This document shows positions 43,609 through 52,574 of a DNA stretch of 64,000 bases, in pieces. The notes beneath the pieces are model-generated. The model ran no database searches. It saw nothing but the letters and a program-made list of their open reading frames with translations, and was not told the origin of the DNA. The stretch is from Pseudomonas sp. BP8. GTDB taxonomy: Bacteria > Pseudomonadota > Gammaproteobacteria > Pseudomonadales > Pseudomonadaceae. The position numbers were made by a program, and so were the translations under genes. How positions within the stretch are numbered: position 1 is the stretch's first letter; every line of letters begins with the position of its first letter. The DNA lies in the NCBI RefSeq assembly GCF_017875955.1, contig NZ_JAGINK010000001.1, forward strand, positions 3,998,501 through 4,062,500. The letters run 5' to 3'.

Positions 43609-45834
43609 CTACAAGGTCCAGTCCAGGCTCAGCAGCATCGTGCGTGGTTCGCCCTGATACACGCCGTTATAGAAACCCACGTTGTTGAAGTAATGCTTGT
43701 CGAACAGGTTCTTCACGTTCAATGACGCCGTCAGGTGCTCGTCGACCTGATAGCGCGCCATCAGCCCGACCAAAGCGAAGGCCTGCTGGTTGATCCGGTC
43801 CTTGGCTGTAATGATTGCACCGTCAGCATTTCGCCCAACCGGGCGATTGCCGCTGCCGTAGGTGGCGCTCTGCCAGTCAAGACTGCCGCCCACGGTCAAT
43901 TGCGGTAAGACTTTGTACGTGCTGGAGAAACGCACCAGGTTCAACGGCTGCTCGGTATTCTTGCGCTGCTTGGTCGCCGTGGCCGCATGGGTATAGCTAT
44001 AGCCCAGGCTCAGTTGCCAGTCAGGCAGCAACTCGCCGGCAATCTCCGCCTCGAACCCTTCGACCACAACCCCTTTACCGCCGGACTTGTAGTACTGCTC
44101 GCCATTAGGGCCAAGCGGCACCGAGTCGTCCAGTTCCGGCACGTTGTCCTGCTTGCTGCGAAACACTGCTGTGGTCAGGTTGGCGCGGTTATCGAACAGG
44201 CTGCCTTTGAGGCCAAGCTCATAGACCTTGCCCACGATCGGTTCCAAGTACTGGTCGCTGACATCCTTGGCCGTCTGCGGGTTGAAGATGTCGGTGTAGC
44301 TGAGATACACGGTGTACTGGTCGGTGAGGTCATACAGCACGCCCGCGTAAGGCGTCCATTGGTCATTCTGGGTCTGCTTGCTCGGCGTACCCGCAACCAC
44401 ATTCATCGAGGTGTCGTAACGCCAGGACTTGCTCTCGCTCTCCCAACTGCCATAGCGACTGCCGAGGACGAAATGCAAGCGGTCGGTGGGGTTGAGCCGA
44501 GTGGCGATGTAGCCGGCTTTCTGTTTGGTGCTGCTGCGCGAAGAGTCGGTACCACTGTCGTAGTCGCTGAACTTGGGTACGCCGCCTAGGTGCTGCCAGT
44601 CGGGGATCTGCAGGTAGCCCGCGGGGGCGTTGTTGCCGGCGAACAAGGGTGAGCGATTGCGCCGTTCGGCAATGCCATAGCCCATCATGAAATCGTGACT
44701 GCGGCCAAGCAGTTGATACGGCCCGGCCACGTTGAAGTCGAGTGCGTCCATCTTCTCTTCACCGGCAAAGTGCGTGGACCACGCTGTCATGCCACTGCCG
44801 TCTGCCGCCGGGAAACCGTTGCCGCCGTAATACATCTTGCCATCGGTGTCACTTTGCCGATGGGTGTAGGCAACCTTGAGCTTCCAGTCGTTGAGCAACT
44901 GCTGGTCGAGGGTGATGAAAGCGGTCTGGTCTTTCAGGGGCCAGGATGACCAAGGCGCCGTAAGGCTGGTCGAGCGCGGCAGATTTGCCTTACCGCCGTC
45001 GGCGTTCCAGTACGGCACGGTGCCCCAGGTGGCGCCCTGGACATGCTTGTTCTGATAGTCATACCCCACCGCCAGCACGGTAGTGTCGGTCAGGTCCGCT
45101 TCAAGGATGCCGTACGCCACTTCACGCTGGCTGGCGTACTTGTTCATGTAGGACTTGCTGTCCCGGTAAGCCAGCACCGTCCGCCCTCGCAGGCGCCCGT
45201 CCCAGCCGAGCGGGCCGCCGACATCCAGATAGCTGTGATAGTTGTCATAGCTGCCGGCACTCACCCCGGTCTTGACCGCCAGCTGATGAGTCGGCCGCTT
45301 GCGCACCATGGCAATCGTGCCGGACGGATCGCCCGCGCCGGTAGTCAGGCCGGTGGCACCGCGTACCACCTCGATCCGGTCATAGATGATCGTGTCGGAG
45401 TCCGACTTGAGCCCGGAGAAGGTGTTGAGCATCCCATCAATCTGGAAATTATTGATGGCATAGCCGCGCGAGTAGTAGCTCGGGCGCTCCGAGTCGTTGC
45501 GTTGCACGGTCACCCCGGTGACGCGGGCCATCGCCTCGGACAGGGTATCGAGCTGGAAGTCGTCGAGCTGCTGGCGGGTGAGCACCGAGACTGACTGTGG
45601 GGTTTCCTTGATCGACAGGTTCAGGCGCGTGGCTGCGCTCATGCTGCCGGTGGTGTAGGAGCCGCTGTTTTCAGTGGTGCTGCCCAAGCCTTGGGCGAGG
45701 ACTTCGGTGGAACCTAGCTCCAGCACCCCGTCCTGAGACCTCGCTTCGGTCTCTTCGGCCTGGCTGGACGCACTGATGACGGTAGCGCACAGACCCAGGG
45801 TGAGGGTCATGGAACGGCTTAGTGGCGCGAACAT
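43609..45834 (-). CDS. TonB-dependent siderophore receptor
   Basis: 741 residues from the ATG at 45834 (AAGGAG upstream); the frame extends upstream through the regulatory region but that part is not coding. Signal peptide ends near SSQAEE. There is no STN signalling extension, so it is a plain importer. Plug domain: SIKETPQSVSVLTRQQLDDFQ, VTGVTVQRND, YSRGYAINNFQIDGM, RIEVVRGATGLTTGAGDPSGTIAMVRKRP. The barrel is of the ferrichrome/FhuE/FpvA-like group with NVKNLFDKHYF and a final SLDWTL. It takes up a ferric siderophore, which one is unknown. A Fur box lies upstream; no sigma/FecR pair is near. Confidence 0.94.
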   Translation of the reverse strand: MFAPLSRSMTLTLGLCATVISASSQAEETEARSQDGVLELGSTEVLAQGLGSTTENSGSYTTGSMSAATRLNLSIKETPQSVSVLTRQQLDDFQLDTLSEAMARVTGVTVQRNDSERPSYYSRGYAINNFQIDGMLNTFSGLKSDSDTIIYDRIEVVRGATGLTTGAGDPSGTIAMVRKRPTHQLAVKTGVSAGSYDNYHSYLDVGGPLGWDGRLRGRTVLAYRDSKSYMNKYASQREVAYGILEADLTDTTVLAVGYDYQNKHVQGATWGTVPYWNADGGKANLPRSTSLTAPWSSWPLKDQTAFITLDQQLLNDWKLKVAYTHRQSDTDGKMYYGGNGFPAADGSGMTAWSTHFAGEEKMDALDFNVAGPYQLLGRSHDFMMGYGIAERRNRSPLFAGNNAPAGYLQIPDWQHLGGVPKFSDYDSGTDSSRSSTKQKAGYIATRLNPTDRLHFVLGSRYGSWESESKSWRYDTSMNVVAGTPSKQTQNDQWTPYAGVLYDLTDQYTVYLSYTDIFNPQTAKDVSDQYLEPIVGKVYELGLKGSLFDNRANLTTAVFRSKQDNVPELDDSVPLGPNGEQYYKSGGKGVVVEGFEAEIAGELLPDWQLSLGYSYTHAATATKQRKNTEQPLNLVRFSSTYKVLPQLTVGGSLDWQSATYGSGNRPVGRNADGAIITAKDRINQQAFALVGLMARYQVDEHLTASLNVKNLFDKHYFNNVGFYNGVYQGEPRTMLLSLDWTL

Positions 45835-45915
45835 CGCTGCCTTACTCCTTGTTCGATTTGATGATTGTCCTGTGCTGCCGAAAGGCCGGCATTCATACGA
45901 AAACGATTCTCCTTT

Positions 45916-45930
45916 GAGAATAATTATCGA
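45916..45930. promoter_or_regulatory. Fur box upstream of TonB receptor
   Basis: TGAGAATAATTATCG matches the 7-1-7 Fur consensus TGATAATNATTATCA at 12 of 14 informative positions and lies about 82 bases before the receptor ATG in an AT-rich stretch. It predicts repression by Fur with iron. Confidence 0.75.
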
Positions 45931-46018
45931 TTTAACAATCAATAACTGAACAAGGTCTTAGCACCATCCCTTTCAAGGTCTTTGCGTCACCTTTGGATTT
46001 CATCATGTAAGCCAGCAC

Positions 46019-46152
46019 TGCTGGGGGCGCTGCGCACCCCTTTCGCGACACAAGGCCGCTCCCACAGGGATAGCGCATGTCTTAAGAACGGTGCGGTTCG
46101 CCTTTGTGGGAGCGGCCTTGTGTCGCGAAAGGGGCGCGCAGCGCCCCCAGCA
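46019..46152. repeat. Paired REP element, type 2 (spacer orientation B)
   Basis: Arms as at 41143-41274 (GGGGGCGCTGCGCACCCCTT ... TTCGCGACACAAGGCCGCTC) and the same left flank (TTTCATCATGTAAGCCAGCA), but the inner spacer (GATAGCGCATGTCTTAAGAA) is the reverse complement of that one. With the receptor promoter it fills the 339-base gap between the receptor and scoB. Confidence 0.85.
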
Positions 46153-46173
46153 TTACTGACCTTCAAGATGAAA

Positions 46174-46830
46174 TCAGAAGGTCATTTCTTTCACGTCATC
46201 CGCCACGATCAACTTGCCGGCGGTCTTCTCGATAATCTCCTCGACACTTACCCCCGGCGCCGTCTCGCGCAGAATGAAGGCGCCGTTGTCGATCTCCAGA
46301 TAAGCAAGGTCAGTCAGCACCTTGCGAATGCAACCGGCGCCGGTCAGCGGCAGGCTGCAGCGCGAGAGTAATTTCGATTCGCCGTCCTTGGAGGCGTGGG
46401 TCATGGTGACGATTATGTTCTCGGCGCCCGCGACCAGGTCCATGGCACCGCCCATGCCCTTGACCAGCTTGCCGGGGATCATCCACGAGGCAATATTGCC
46501 TTGGACATCCACCTCGAAGGCGCCCAACACGGTCAGGTCGACATGGCCGCCACGAATCATCGCGAACGACTGCGCCGAGTCGAAGATCGAGGCGCCGCGG
46601 CGGGCGGTGACGGTCTGTTTGCCAGCGTTGATCATGTCGGCATCAAGGGTGCCCTCGGTAGGAAACTCGCCCATGCCGAGCAGGCCGTTTTCCGATTGCA
46701 GCATCACGTCCATGTCGGCAGGGACGTAGTTGGCGACCAGGGTCGGGATGCCGATGCCGAGGTTGACGTAGTAGCCGTCCTTCAGTTCACGGGCGACGCG
46801 TTGAGCCATCTGTTCGCGGGTCAGTGCCAT
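46174..46830 (-). CDS. scoB: 3-oxoacid CoA-transferase subunit B
   Basis: 218 residues from the ATG at 46830. Typical beta-subunit sequence: YYVNLGIGIPTLVANYVP, SENGLLGMGEFP (catalytic Glu), GGHVDLTVLGAFEVDVQGNIASWMIPGK, GKGMGGAMDLV-like and LPLTGAGCIRKVLTDLA. With subunit A it moves CoA from succinyl-CoA to acetoacetate or a related oxoacid. It follows scoA after 34 bases. Confidence 0.93.
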   Translation of the reverse strand: MALTREQMAQRVARELKDGYYVNLGIGIPTLVANYVPADMDVMLQSENGLLGMGEFPTEGTLDADMINAGKQTVTARRGASIFDSAQSFAMIRGGHVDLTVLGAFEVDVQGNIASWMIPGKLVKGMGGAMDLVAGAENIIVTMTHASKDGESKLLSRCSLPLTGAGCIRKVLTDLAYLEIDNGAFILRETAPGVSVEEIIEKTAGKLIVADDVKEMTF

Positions 46831-46864
46831 GGTCAGGATCTCTTTGTTGTTCTGTGGACGGCGC

Positions 46865-47563
46865 TCAGGCCTTGACGGTGCGCTTTTCGATACGCTTTTC
46901 GAAGGTGCCGACGATGACTCGGTCGACAAAGATCCCTGGGGTGTGGATCTCGCTGGGCAGCAGCACCCCGGGCTCGACGATTTCTTCGACTTCGACCACG
47001 GTGATCTTGCCGGCGGTGGCAGCCAGCGGGTTGAAGTTCTGCGCGGTGTTGCGGTAGACCACGTTGCCGTAGTGGTCGGCCTTCCAGCCTTTGACGATGG
47101 CAAAGTCGCCGGTGATGGCCTCTTCAAGGATGTACTTGCGGCCGTTGAACTCGCGCACTTCCTTGCCTTCGGCAACCGGGGTGCCGTAGCCGGTGGCGGT
47201 GTAGAACGCCGGAATGCCAGCACCTCCAGCACGCATCTTCTCGGCCAGGGTGCCTTGCGGGGTCAACTCGACCTCAAGCTCACCACTGAGCAGCTGGCGC
47301 TCGAACTCGGCGTTTTCACCGACATACGACGCGATCATCTTGTAGATCTGGCGGTCTTCGAGCAGAACGCCCAGGCCAAAGCCATCGACGCCGCAGTTGT
47401 TCGAAACCACAGTCAGGCCCTTCACGCCGCGGCGCTTGATCTCGGCGATGAGGTTTTCCGGGATGCCGCACAGGCCGAAGCCGCCAGCCAGTACTGTCAT
47501 GTTGTCGGTCAGGCCTTCGAGGGCCTGTTGGTAGGTTGCAACGCGCTTGTCCAGTCCGGCCAT
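46865..47563 (-). CDS. scoA: 3-oxoacid CoA-transferase subunit A
   Basis: 232 residues. Alpha-subunit motifs: MTVLAGGFGLCGIPENLI (the GGFGxCGxP CoA-binding loop), TVVSNNCGVDGFGLG, YVGENAEFERQLLSGELEVELTPQGTLAEK and GAGIPAFYTATGYGT. It heads the scoAB operon for ketone body or short-chain oxoacid use. A LysR gene is divergent, the usual arrangement for a regulated catabolic operon. Confidence 0.93.
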   Translation of the reverse strand: MAGLDKRVATYQQALEGLTDNMTVLAGGFGLCGIPENLIAEIKRRGVKGLTVVSNNCGVDGFGLGVLLEDRQIYKMIASYVGENAEFERQLLSGELEVELTPQGTLAEKMRAGGAGIPAFYTATGYGTPVAEGKEVREFNGRKYILEEAITGDFAIVKGWKADHYGNVVYRNTAQNFNPLAATAGKITVVEVEEIVEPGVLLPSEIHTPGIFVDRVIVGTFEKRIEKRTVKA

Positions 47564-47629
47564 GCTGATCCGCCTTTATCGTTGTTGGTGCGTGCGGCCA
47601 TCTTCACCGCTGGCCACTGATTTGTTAAT

Positions 47630-47668
47630 TTTGTTTTAATCATTGATTGATTACTTTTCCAAAACAAA
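47630..47668. promoter_or_regulatory. Possible regulator site between scoA and divergent lysR
   Basis: An 8-base inverted repeat, TTTGTTTT (47630-47637) and AAAACAAA (47661-47668), in the AT-rich 118-base gap. Its position suits a LysR operator, but it lacks a clear T-N11-A core. Confidence 0.3.
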
Positions 47669-47681
47669 GGTCCAGCGTCGC

Positions 47682-48572
47682 ATGAACGTCAAACAGCTTC
47701 GCGCTTTTGTCAGCGTGGCCAAGTACCAAAGCTTTGCCCAAGCCAGTGAGCACTTGCATGTATCGCAACCGGCCCTGAGCCTGACCATCAAGGCCCTCGA
47801 AGAAAACCTCGGCGGCGCCCTGCTCACCCGTACCACCCGCAGCGTCAGCCTGACGCCCGAAGGCGAGGTGCTGCTGCCCTTGGCCCGGCGGCTGCTGGCC
47901 GACTGGGACGACACCGAAGAGATGCTTCGCCAACGCTTCACCCTGCAGTTAGGCAGGGTCTCGGTGGCGGCCATGCCTTCGTTTGCCGGCAACCTCCTGC
48001 CGCAGTCACTGAAGGTATTTCGCCAGCGCTATCCACGGGTCAACGTCACGGTGCATGACGTGATCAACGAGCAGGTACTGGAACTGGTCCGGCATCGGCG
48101 CGTCGAACTGGGCATCGGCTTCGAACCGGACAACCTCGACGGCCTGCGCTTTCATCCGCTGTATTTGGATCGCTTTGTCGCCGTGGTACCGGCCGACTCC
48201 CCACTGGCCGGGCAAGCCCAGGTCAGCTGGAAGGCGTTGCTCGCCGAAGACTTCATCGCCCTGCAGCGGCCATCTGCTGTGCGCCTGTTGCTTGAGCAGC
48301 ACGTGGCCTCTGGGCACGGCAAGCTGACGGTGGCGTTCGAGAGCCATCAGTTGTCGACGGTCGGGCGCATGGTTGCCAACGGCCTGGGCGTGAGTGCGGT
48401 GCCTGCGCTGTGCATCGAGCAGATGCAGGAGCTGGGCGCGCGCTGTGTGGCCCTGGTCGAACCGTGCGTGGAGCGGCGCATTGGCGTGATCGCCGTGGAT
48501 GACCACAAACTCTCAGCCGCCGCCGTGGCGCTGCTCGACGTCGTGCTTACCCATACCCCCCACAGGAGGTGA
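47682..48572 (+). CDS. LysR-family regulator, probably of scoAB and/or the AKR gene
   Basis: 296 residues from the ATG at 47682. The helix-turn-helix is MNVKQLRAFVSVAKYQSFAQASEHLHVSQPALSLTIKALEENLGG, followed by a full effector domain (VSVAAMPSFAGNLLPQSLKVF, VELGIGFEPDNLDGL). It is divergent from scoAB, and its stop is one base from the aldo/keto reductase start, so it is cotranscribed with that gene. Confidence 0.9.
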   Translation: MNVKQLRAFVSVAKYQSFAQASEHLHVSQPALSLTIKALEENLGGALLTRTTRSVSLTPEGEVLLPLARRLLADWDDTEEMLRQRFTLQLGRVSVAAMPSFAGNLLPQSLKVFRQRYPRVNVTVHDVINEQVLELVRHRRVELGIGFEPDNLDGLRFHPLYLDRFVAVVPADSPLAGQAQVSWKALLAEDFIALQRPSAVRLLLEQHVASGHGKLTVAFESHQLSTVGRMVANGLGVSAVPALCIEQMQELGARCVALVEPCVERRIGVIAVDDHKLSAAAVALLDVVLTHTPHRR

Positions 48573-48573
48573 C

Positions 48574-49395
48574 ATGCGTACCGTAAAACTTGCAGGTTCA
48601 AGCGTTGCGACCATCGGCCAGGGCACTTGGTACATGGGCGAAGACCCAACGCGCAGGGCCGCCGAAGTTGCAGCCCTGCAGCAAGGGATCGAGCTCGGCC
48701 TGAACCTGATCGATACGGCCGAGATGTATGCCGAGGGCGGCGCTGAAGCAGTGGTCGGCGAGGCGATCGCCGGGCGCCGCGATCAGGTCTTTGTGGTCAG
48801 CAAGATTTATCCGCACAACGCCAGCAAACGCGGCGTGCCCCTGGCTTGCGAGCGCAGCCTGAAGCGCCTGCGGACTGACTGCATCGACCTCTACCTGCTG
48901 CACTGGCGTGGCCAGTACCCCCTGGCGGAAACCGTCGAAGCCTTCGAGCGGTTGCGCGACCAAGGCAAGATCCGTCATTGGGGCGTGTCCAATTTTGATG
49001 TCGATGATCTGCGTGAGTTGGACAATCCCGCCTGCGCGACCAACCAGGTGTTGTACAACCCGAGCGAGCGTGGCATCGAGTTCGACTTGCTGCCCTGGAG
49101 CCAGGCTCAGGCTCTGCCGATCATGGCCTATTGCCCGCTGGCCCAGGCAGGGCGTTTGCTCAAGCATCCGCTGATGGCAGAAATCGCTGAGCGGCATGGG
49201 GTAACCCCGGCTCAGGTCAGCCTGGCCTGGGTGACACGGCATGACGGCGTGATCGCCATTCCCAAGGCGGTCGATCCGCGGCATGTTGAGTTGAATGCGG
49301 CCGCGGCTGGGCTAAAACTGAATGAAGAAGACCTGCGGGCGATTGACCAGGCGTTTGCGCCGCCGACGCGCAAGCAACGGCTGGCGATGGTCTGA
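48574..49395 (+). CDS. Aldo/keto reductase
   Basis: 273 residues from the ATG at 48574, with a near-perfect AGGAGGTGA site lying across the LysR stop. Catalytic tetrad residues are visible: Asp and Tyr in NLIDTAEMYAEGG, Lys in VFVVSKIYP and His in DLYLLHWRG. NADPH-binding end: VIAIPKAVDPRHVELN. It reduces an aldehyde or ketone; the substrate is unknown. Cotranscription with the LysR gene suggests a link to oxoacid use. Confidence 0.9.
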   Translation: MRTVKLAGSSVATIGQGTWYMGEDPTRRAAEVAALQQGIELGLNLIDTAEMYAEGGAEAVVGEAIAGRRDQVFVVSKIYPHNASKRGVPLACERSLKRLRTDCIDLYLLHWRGQYPLAETVEAFERLRDQGKIRHWGVSNFDVDDLRELDNPACATNQVLYNPSERGIEFDLLPWSQAQALPIMAYCPLAQAGRLLKHPLMAEIAERHGVTPAQVSLAWVTRHDGVIAIPKAVDPRHVELNAAAAGLKLNEEDLRAIDQAFAPPTRKQRLAMV

Positions 49396-49396
49396 G

Positions 49397-49490
49397 CCAG
49401 TGCCGGCCTCTTCGCGGGGCAAGCCCGCTCCTACAGAGTACGCAGAACCTGTAGGAGCGGGCTTGCCCCGCGAAGAGGCCAGCACTGTTA
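49397..49490. repeat. Inverted pair of REP sequences
   Basis: Left arm 49403-49435 and right arm 49448-49480 (GTAGGAGCGGGCTTGCCCCG) are reverse complements with a 12-base spacer. They fill the gap between the AKR gene and the end of dnaE2, which converge. Confidence 0.88.
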
Positions 49491-49493
49491 GCG

Positions 49494-52400
49494 CTAATGA
49501 AAATCCCGGCTGCGCACATCCAGCCCCTGCAGCAGCCCGCTGACGTCCTCCAGGCGCCGGGCAATCAGGTGCATGACGCCATTCTCCTGCTCCAGCCGTC
49601 CGCTAACCTTGAGCAACTGCGAGCCCACCAGCGCCCGGCGCTGGCGCTCAGCCAATTCGCGCCAGACCACCACGTTGACCATGCCCGCCTCGTCCTCCAG
49701 GGTGACGAAAGTCACGCCGCTGGCGGTCTGCGGCCGTTGCCTGCCCACCACTAGACCGGCCACGGCAATGCTGTCGCCATGCTCGACGCCCGCCAACTCG
49801 CCCGAACTGCGACAACCTAGCGCCCGCAGCCGGGATCGCAGCAGGCTCAGCGGATGCGGCCCAAGGGTAGTACCCAGCGTGGCGTAGTCCGCCACCAGGT
49901 CTTCGCCTACCGTCGGCGCTGGGAGCGCCACGGCCTGTTCAGGCAAGCTCAGCACATCCGCAAACAACGGCAATTGCGCCTGCACTGCCGCCACTTGCCA
50001 GCGCGCCTGATGCCGGTCGCGGGCCAAGCCGCGCAAGGCGCCGGCATCAGCCAGCCGCGCACGCGCGCGGCTGTCGAGCCCGGCACGCAGGCACAGGTCC
50101 TCGACATCGCGCCAAGGACGCTGCGCTCTGGCCTGCGCCAGCCGCCGCGCATCCACCTCGGCAAAGCCGCGGATCTGTCTCAAGCCCAAGCGGATGGCCA
50201 GCTCGCCCTGCTCCAGCGGCTCCAGCGTGCAGTCCCACTCACTGTGCATCACATCCACCGGACGCACCTCGATGCGCTGACGCCTGGCCTCCTGCAGCAG
50301 CTGGTCCGGGCTGTAGAAGCCCATCGGCCAACTGTTGACCAAGGCGCAGGTGAAGATCGCCGGTTCGTGGCACTTAAGCCAACTGCTGGCGTAACACAGC
50401 AAGGCGAAGCTGGCAGCGTGCGATTCAGGAAAGCCATAACTGCCAAAGCCCTTGATCTGCTCGAAGATACGCTCGGCAAAGGCCAGTTCGTAACCATTGC
50501 GCAGCATGCCCGTGAGCAACCGCTGACGGTGCGGCTCGAGCCCGCCATGGCGCTTCCAGGCAGCCATGCTGCGGCGTAACTGGTCAGCTTCACCGGGCGT
50601 ATAGTCGGCGGCGACCATAGCCAGCTCCATCACCTGCTCCTGGAACAACGGCACGCCCAAGGTACGTTCAAACACCGCTTTCAACGCTGGCGAGGGATAG
50701 GTCACCGGCTCAAGGTCGAGGCGTCGGCGCAAGTACGGATGGACCATGTCGCCCTGGATCGGCCCAGGCCGGACAATCGCCACCTCGATCACCAGGTCAT
50801 AAAACGTTTTCGGTTTCAGCCGCGGCAGCATGGCCATCTGCGCCCGTGACTCGATCTGGAACACGCCCATGGTCTCGGCGCGGCTGATCATGGCGTAGGT
50901 CGCAGGATCTTCCCCAGGAATGCTCGCCAGGGTCAGACGACGGCCACGATGCTGGGCAATCAGGTCGAAACAGCGGCGCAAGGCGCTGAGCATCCCTAAG
51001 GCGAGCACATCGACCTTGAGCAGGCCCATCAGGTCGAGGTCATCTTTGTCCCACTGGATCACCGTGCGCTCCGCCATCGAGGCGTTTTCCACCGGCACCA
51101 ACTGGTCCAGCGGTTGCTCACTGATGACAAAGCCACCGGGATGTTGCGACAAGTGCCGAGGGAAACCGATCAGCTCTCCGGCCAAGACCAGGATCCGCCG
51201 CAGCGATGGGCTCTGCGCCTCGAAGCCGGCTTCGGCCAGGCGCTCGGCGTCGGGGATGCGGTCGCTCCAGCGACCACAGCATTTGGCCAAGGCGTCGACC
51301 TGGTCGGCCGGCAGGCCCAGCACCCGGGCGACGTCGCGCACCGCACCGGCGGCATGATAGGTGCTGACCACCGCGGTCAGCGCGGCGCGGTGGCGGCCAT
51401 AGCGGCGGAACACATACTGGATCACCTCCTCACGCCGGTCATGCTCGAAGTCGACGTCGATATCTGGCGGCTCATTGCGCTCGCGCGACAGAAAGCGCTC
51501 GAACAACAGGTGGTGCTCCATGGGGTCGAGTTCGGTGATACCCAGCACGAAACACACCACCGAGTTGGCCGCCGAACCCCGCCCTTGGCAGAGGATGGCC
51601 TGCTTGCGGGCAAAGTCGACGATGTCGTGCACGGTAAGAAAATAGCTTTCGTAGCCCAGCGCTTCGATCAGCGCGAGTTCCTTGTCGAGCACCACCTGCA
51701 CCTCGGCACTGGCGCCTGCCGGCCAGCGCTTGGGCAAACCCTGCTGGCACAGGTGGCGCAGCCAACTGGCAGGCGTCTGCCCCTGCGGGACCAGCTCGCG
51801 GGGGTACTGATACTTGAGTTCACTCAGGTCGAAACGGCAGCGCTCGGCAATCAGCAGGCTCTCGGCCAGCCACTGCGACGGATAAAGCTCGGCGAGCTGG
51901 CTCAAGCTGCGCAGGTGGCGCTCGCCATTGGGGTACAGGTAACGGCCAGCATCGGCGACGCTACAGTGCTGTCGGACGGCGGTCATGCAGTCCTGCAAGG
52001 CGCGTCGGCCGCGGCTGTGCATGTGCACATCGCCGCAGGCCACGGCGCGGATCTGCAACTGGTCGGCCAGTGCCCGCAGCTGCTCGACACGCAGTGCATC
52101 GTTACTGCCACGGTGCAGGTGCGCGGCCAACCACAGCCGCTCGCCGAACAGCGCATGCAGCCACTGCCCGGGCAGCGGGTCGGCCAGGTCATCAGGGACC
52201 CACAGCGTCAGCAAGCCGTGGCGGTGGGCTTGCAGGTCTTCGGCCAGCACCTGGTAGCTGCCCTTTTGCGCCCGTCGCCGAGCACGGGTGATCAGCGCGC
52301 ACAGGCTCTGGTAGCCACTGAGGTTTTCTGCCAGCAACACCAGTTTAGGGCCGTCCTGCACCCGCAGCTCACTGCCGACGATCAGCCGCAATTGCTGCTC

Positions 52401-52574
52401 CTTGGCCGCCTGCCAGGCGCGCACGATGCCTGCCAGGGTGCATTCGTCGGTGATCGCCAAGGCCTCATAGCCCTGCTCACGGGCGCGACGAAACAGTTCG
52501 TCAGCGCTCGAAGCTCCGCGCTGGAAGCTGAAGTTCGACAGGCAGTGCAGCTCGGCATAGCCCACGCTGCTCAT
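49494..52574 (-). CDS. dnaE2: Error-prone DNA polymerase DnaE2 (ImuC)
   Basis: 1026 residues from the ATG at 52574, which overlaps the imuB stop (ATGA). PHP domain at the N-terminus (YAELHCLSNFSFQRGASSADELFRRAREQGY, ALAITDECTLAG), then the C-family polymerase core with the catalytic acids in RNEPPDIDVDFEHDRREEVIQY and DKDDLDLMGLLKVDVLALGML, and a C-terminal OB fold (DSIAVAGLVVGRQRPQTASGVTFVTLEDEAGMVNVVVW). Shorter than replicative DnaE, as expected. It makes mutations across lesions with ImuA and ImuB under SOS control. Confidence 0.96.
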   Translation of the reverse strand: MSSVGYAELHCLSNFSFQRGASSADELFRRAREQGYEALAITDECTLAGIVRAWQAAKEQQLRLIVGSELRVQDGPKLVLLAENLSGYQSLCALITRARRRAQKGSYQVLAEDLQAHRHGLLTLWVPDDLADPLPGQWLHALFGERLWLAAHLHRGSNDALRVEQLRALADQLQIRAVACGDVHMHSRGRRALQDCMTAVRQHCSVADAGRYLYPNGERHLRSLSQLAELYPSQWLAESLLIAERCRFDLSELKYQYPRELVPQGQTPASWLRHLCQQGLPKRWPAGASAEVQVVLDKELALIEALGYESYFLTVHDIVDFARKQAILCQGRGSAANSVVCFVLGITELDPMEHHLLFERFLSRERNEPPDIDVDFEHDRREEVIQYVFRRYGRHRAALTAVVSTYHAAGAVRDVARVLGLPADQVDALAKCCGRWSDRIPDAERLAEAGFEAQSPSLRRILVLAGELIGFPRHLSQHPGGFVISEQPLDQLVPVENASMAERTVIQWDKDDLDLMGLLKVDVLALGMLSALRRCFDLIAQHRGRRLTLASIPGEDPATYAMISRAETMGVFQIESRAQMAMLPRLKPKTFYDLVIEVAIVRPGPIQGDMVHPYLRRRLDLEPVTYPSPALKAVFERTLGVPLFQEQVMELAMVAADYTPGEADQLRRSMAAWKRHGGLEPHRQRLLTGMLRNGYELAFAERIFEQIKGFGSYGFPESHAASFALLCYASSWLKCHEPAIFTCALVNSWPMGFYSPDQLLQEARRQRIEVRPVDVMHSEWDCTLEPLEQGELAIRLGLRQIRGFAEVDARRLAQARAQRPWRDVEDLCLRAGLDSRARARLADAGALRGLARDRHQARWQVAAVQAQLPLFADVLSLPEQAVALPAPTVGEDLVADYATLGTTLGPHPLSLLRSRLRALGCRSSGELAGVEHGDSIAVAGLVVGRQRPQTASGVTFVTLEDEAGMVNVVVWRELAERQRRALVGSQLLKVSGRLEQENGVMHLIARRLEDVSGLLQGLDVRSRDFH

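Noticed and set aside
45835..45942. N-terminal extension of the TonB receptor frame
   Set aside because: It covers the upstream regulatory region and shows no signal peptide; the ATG at 45834 has a good ribosome site and signal peptide.
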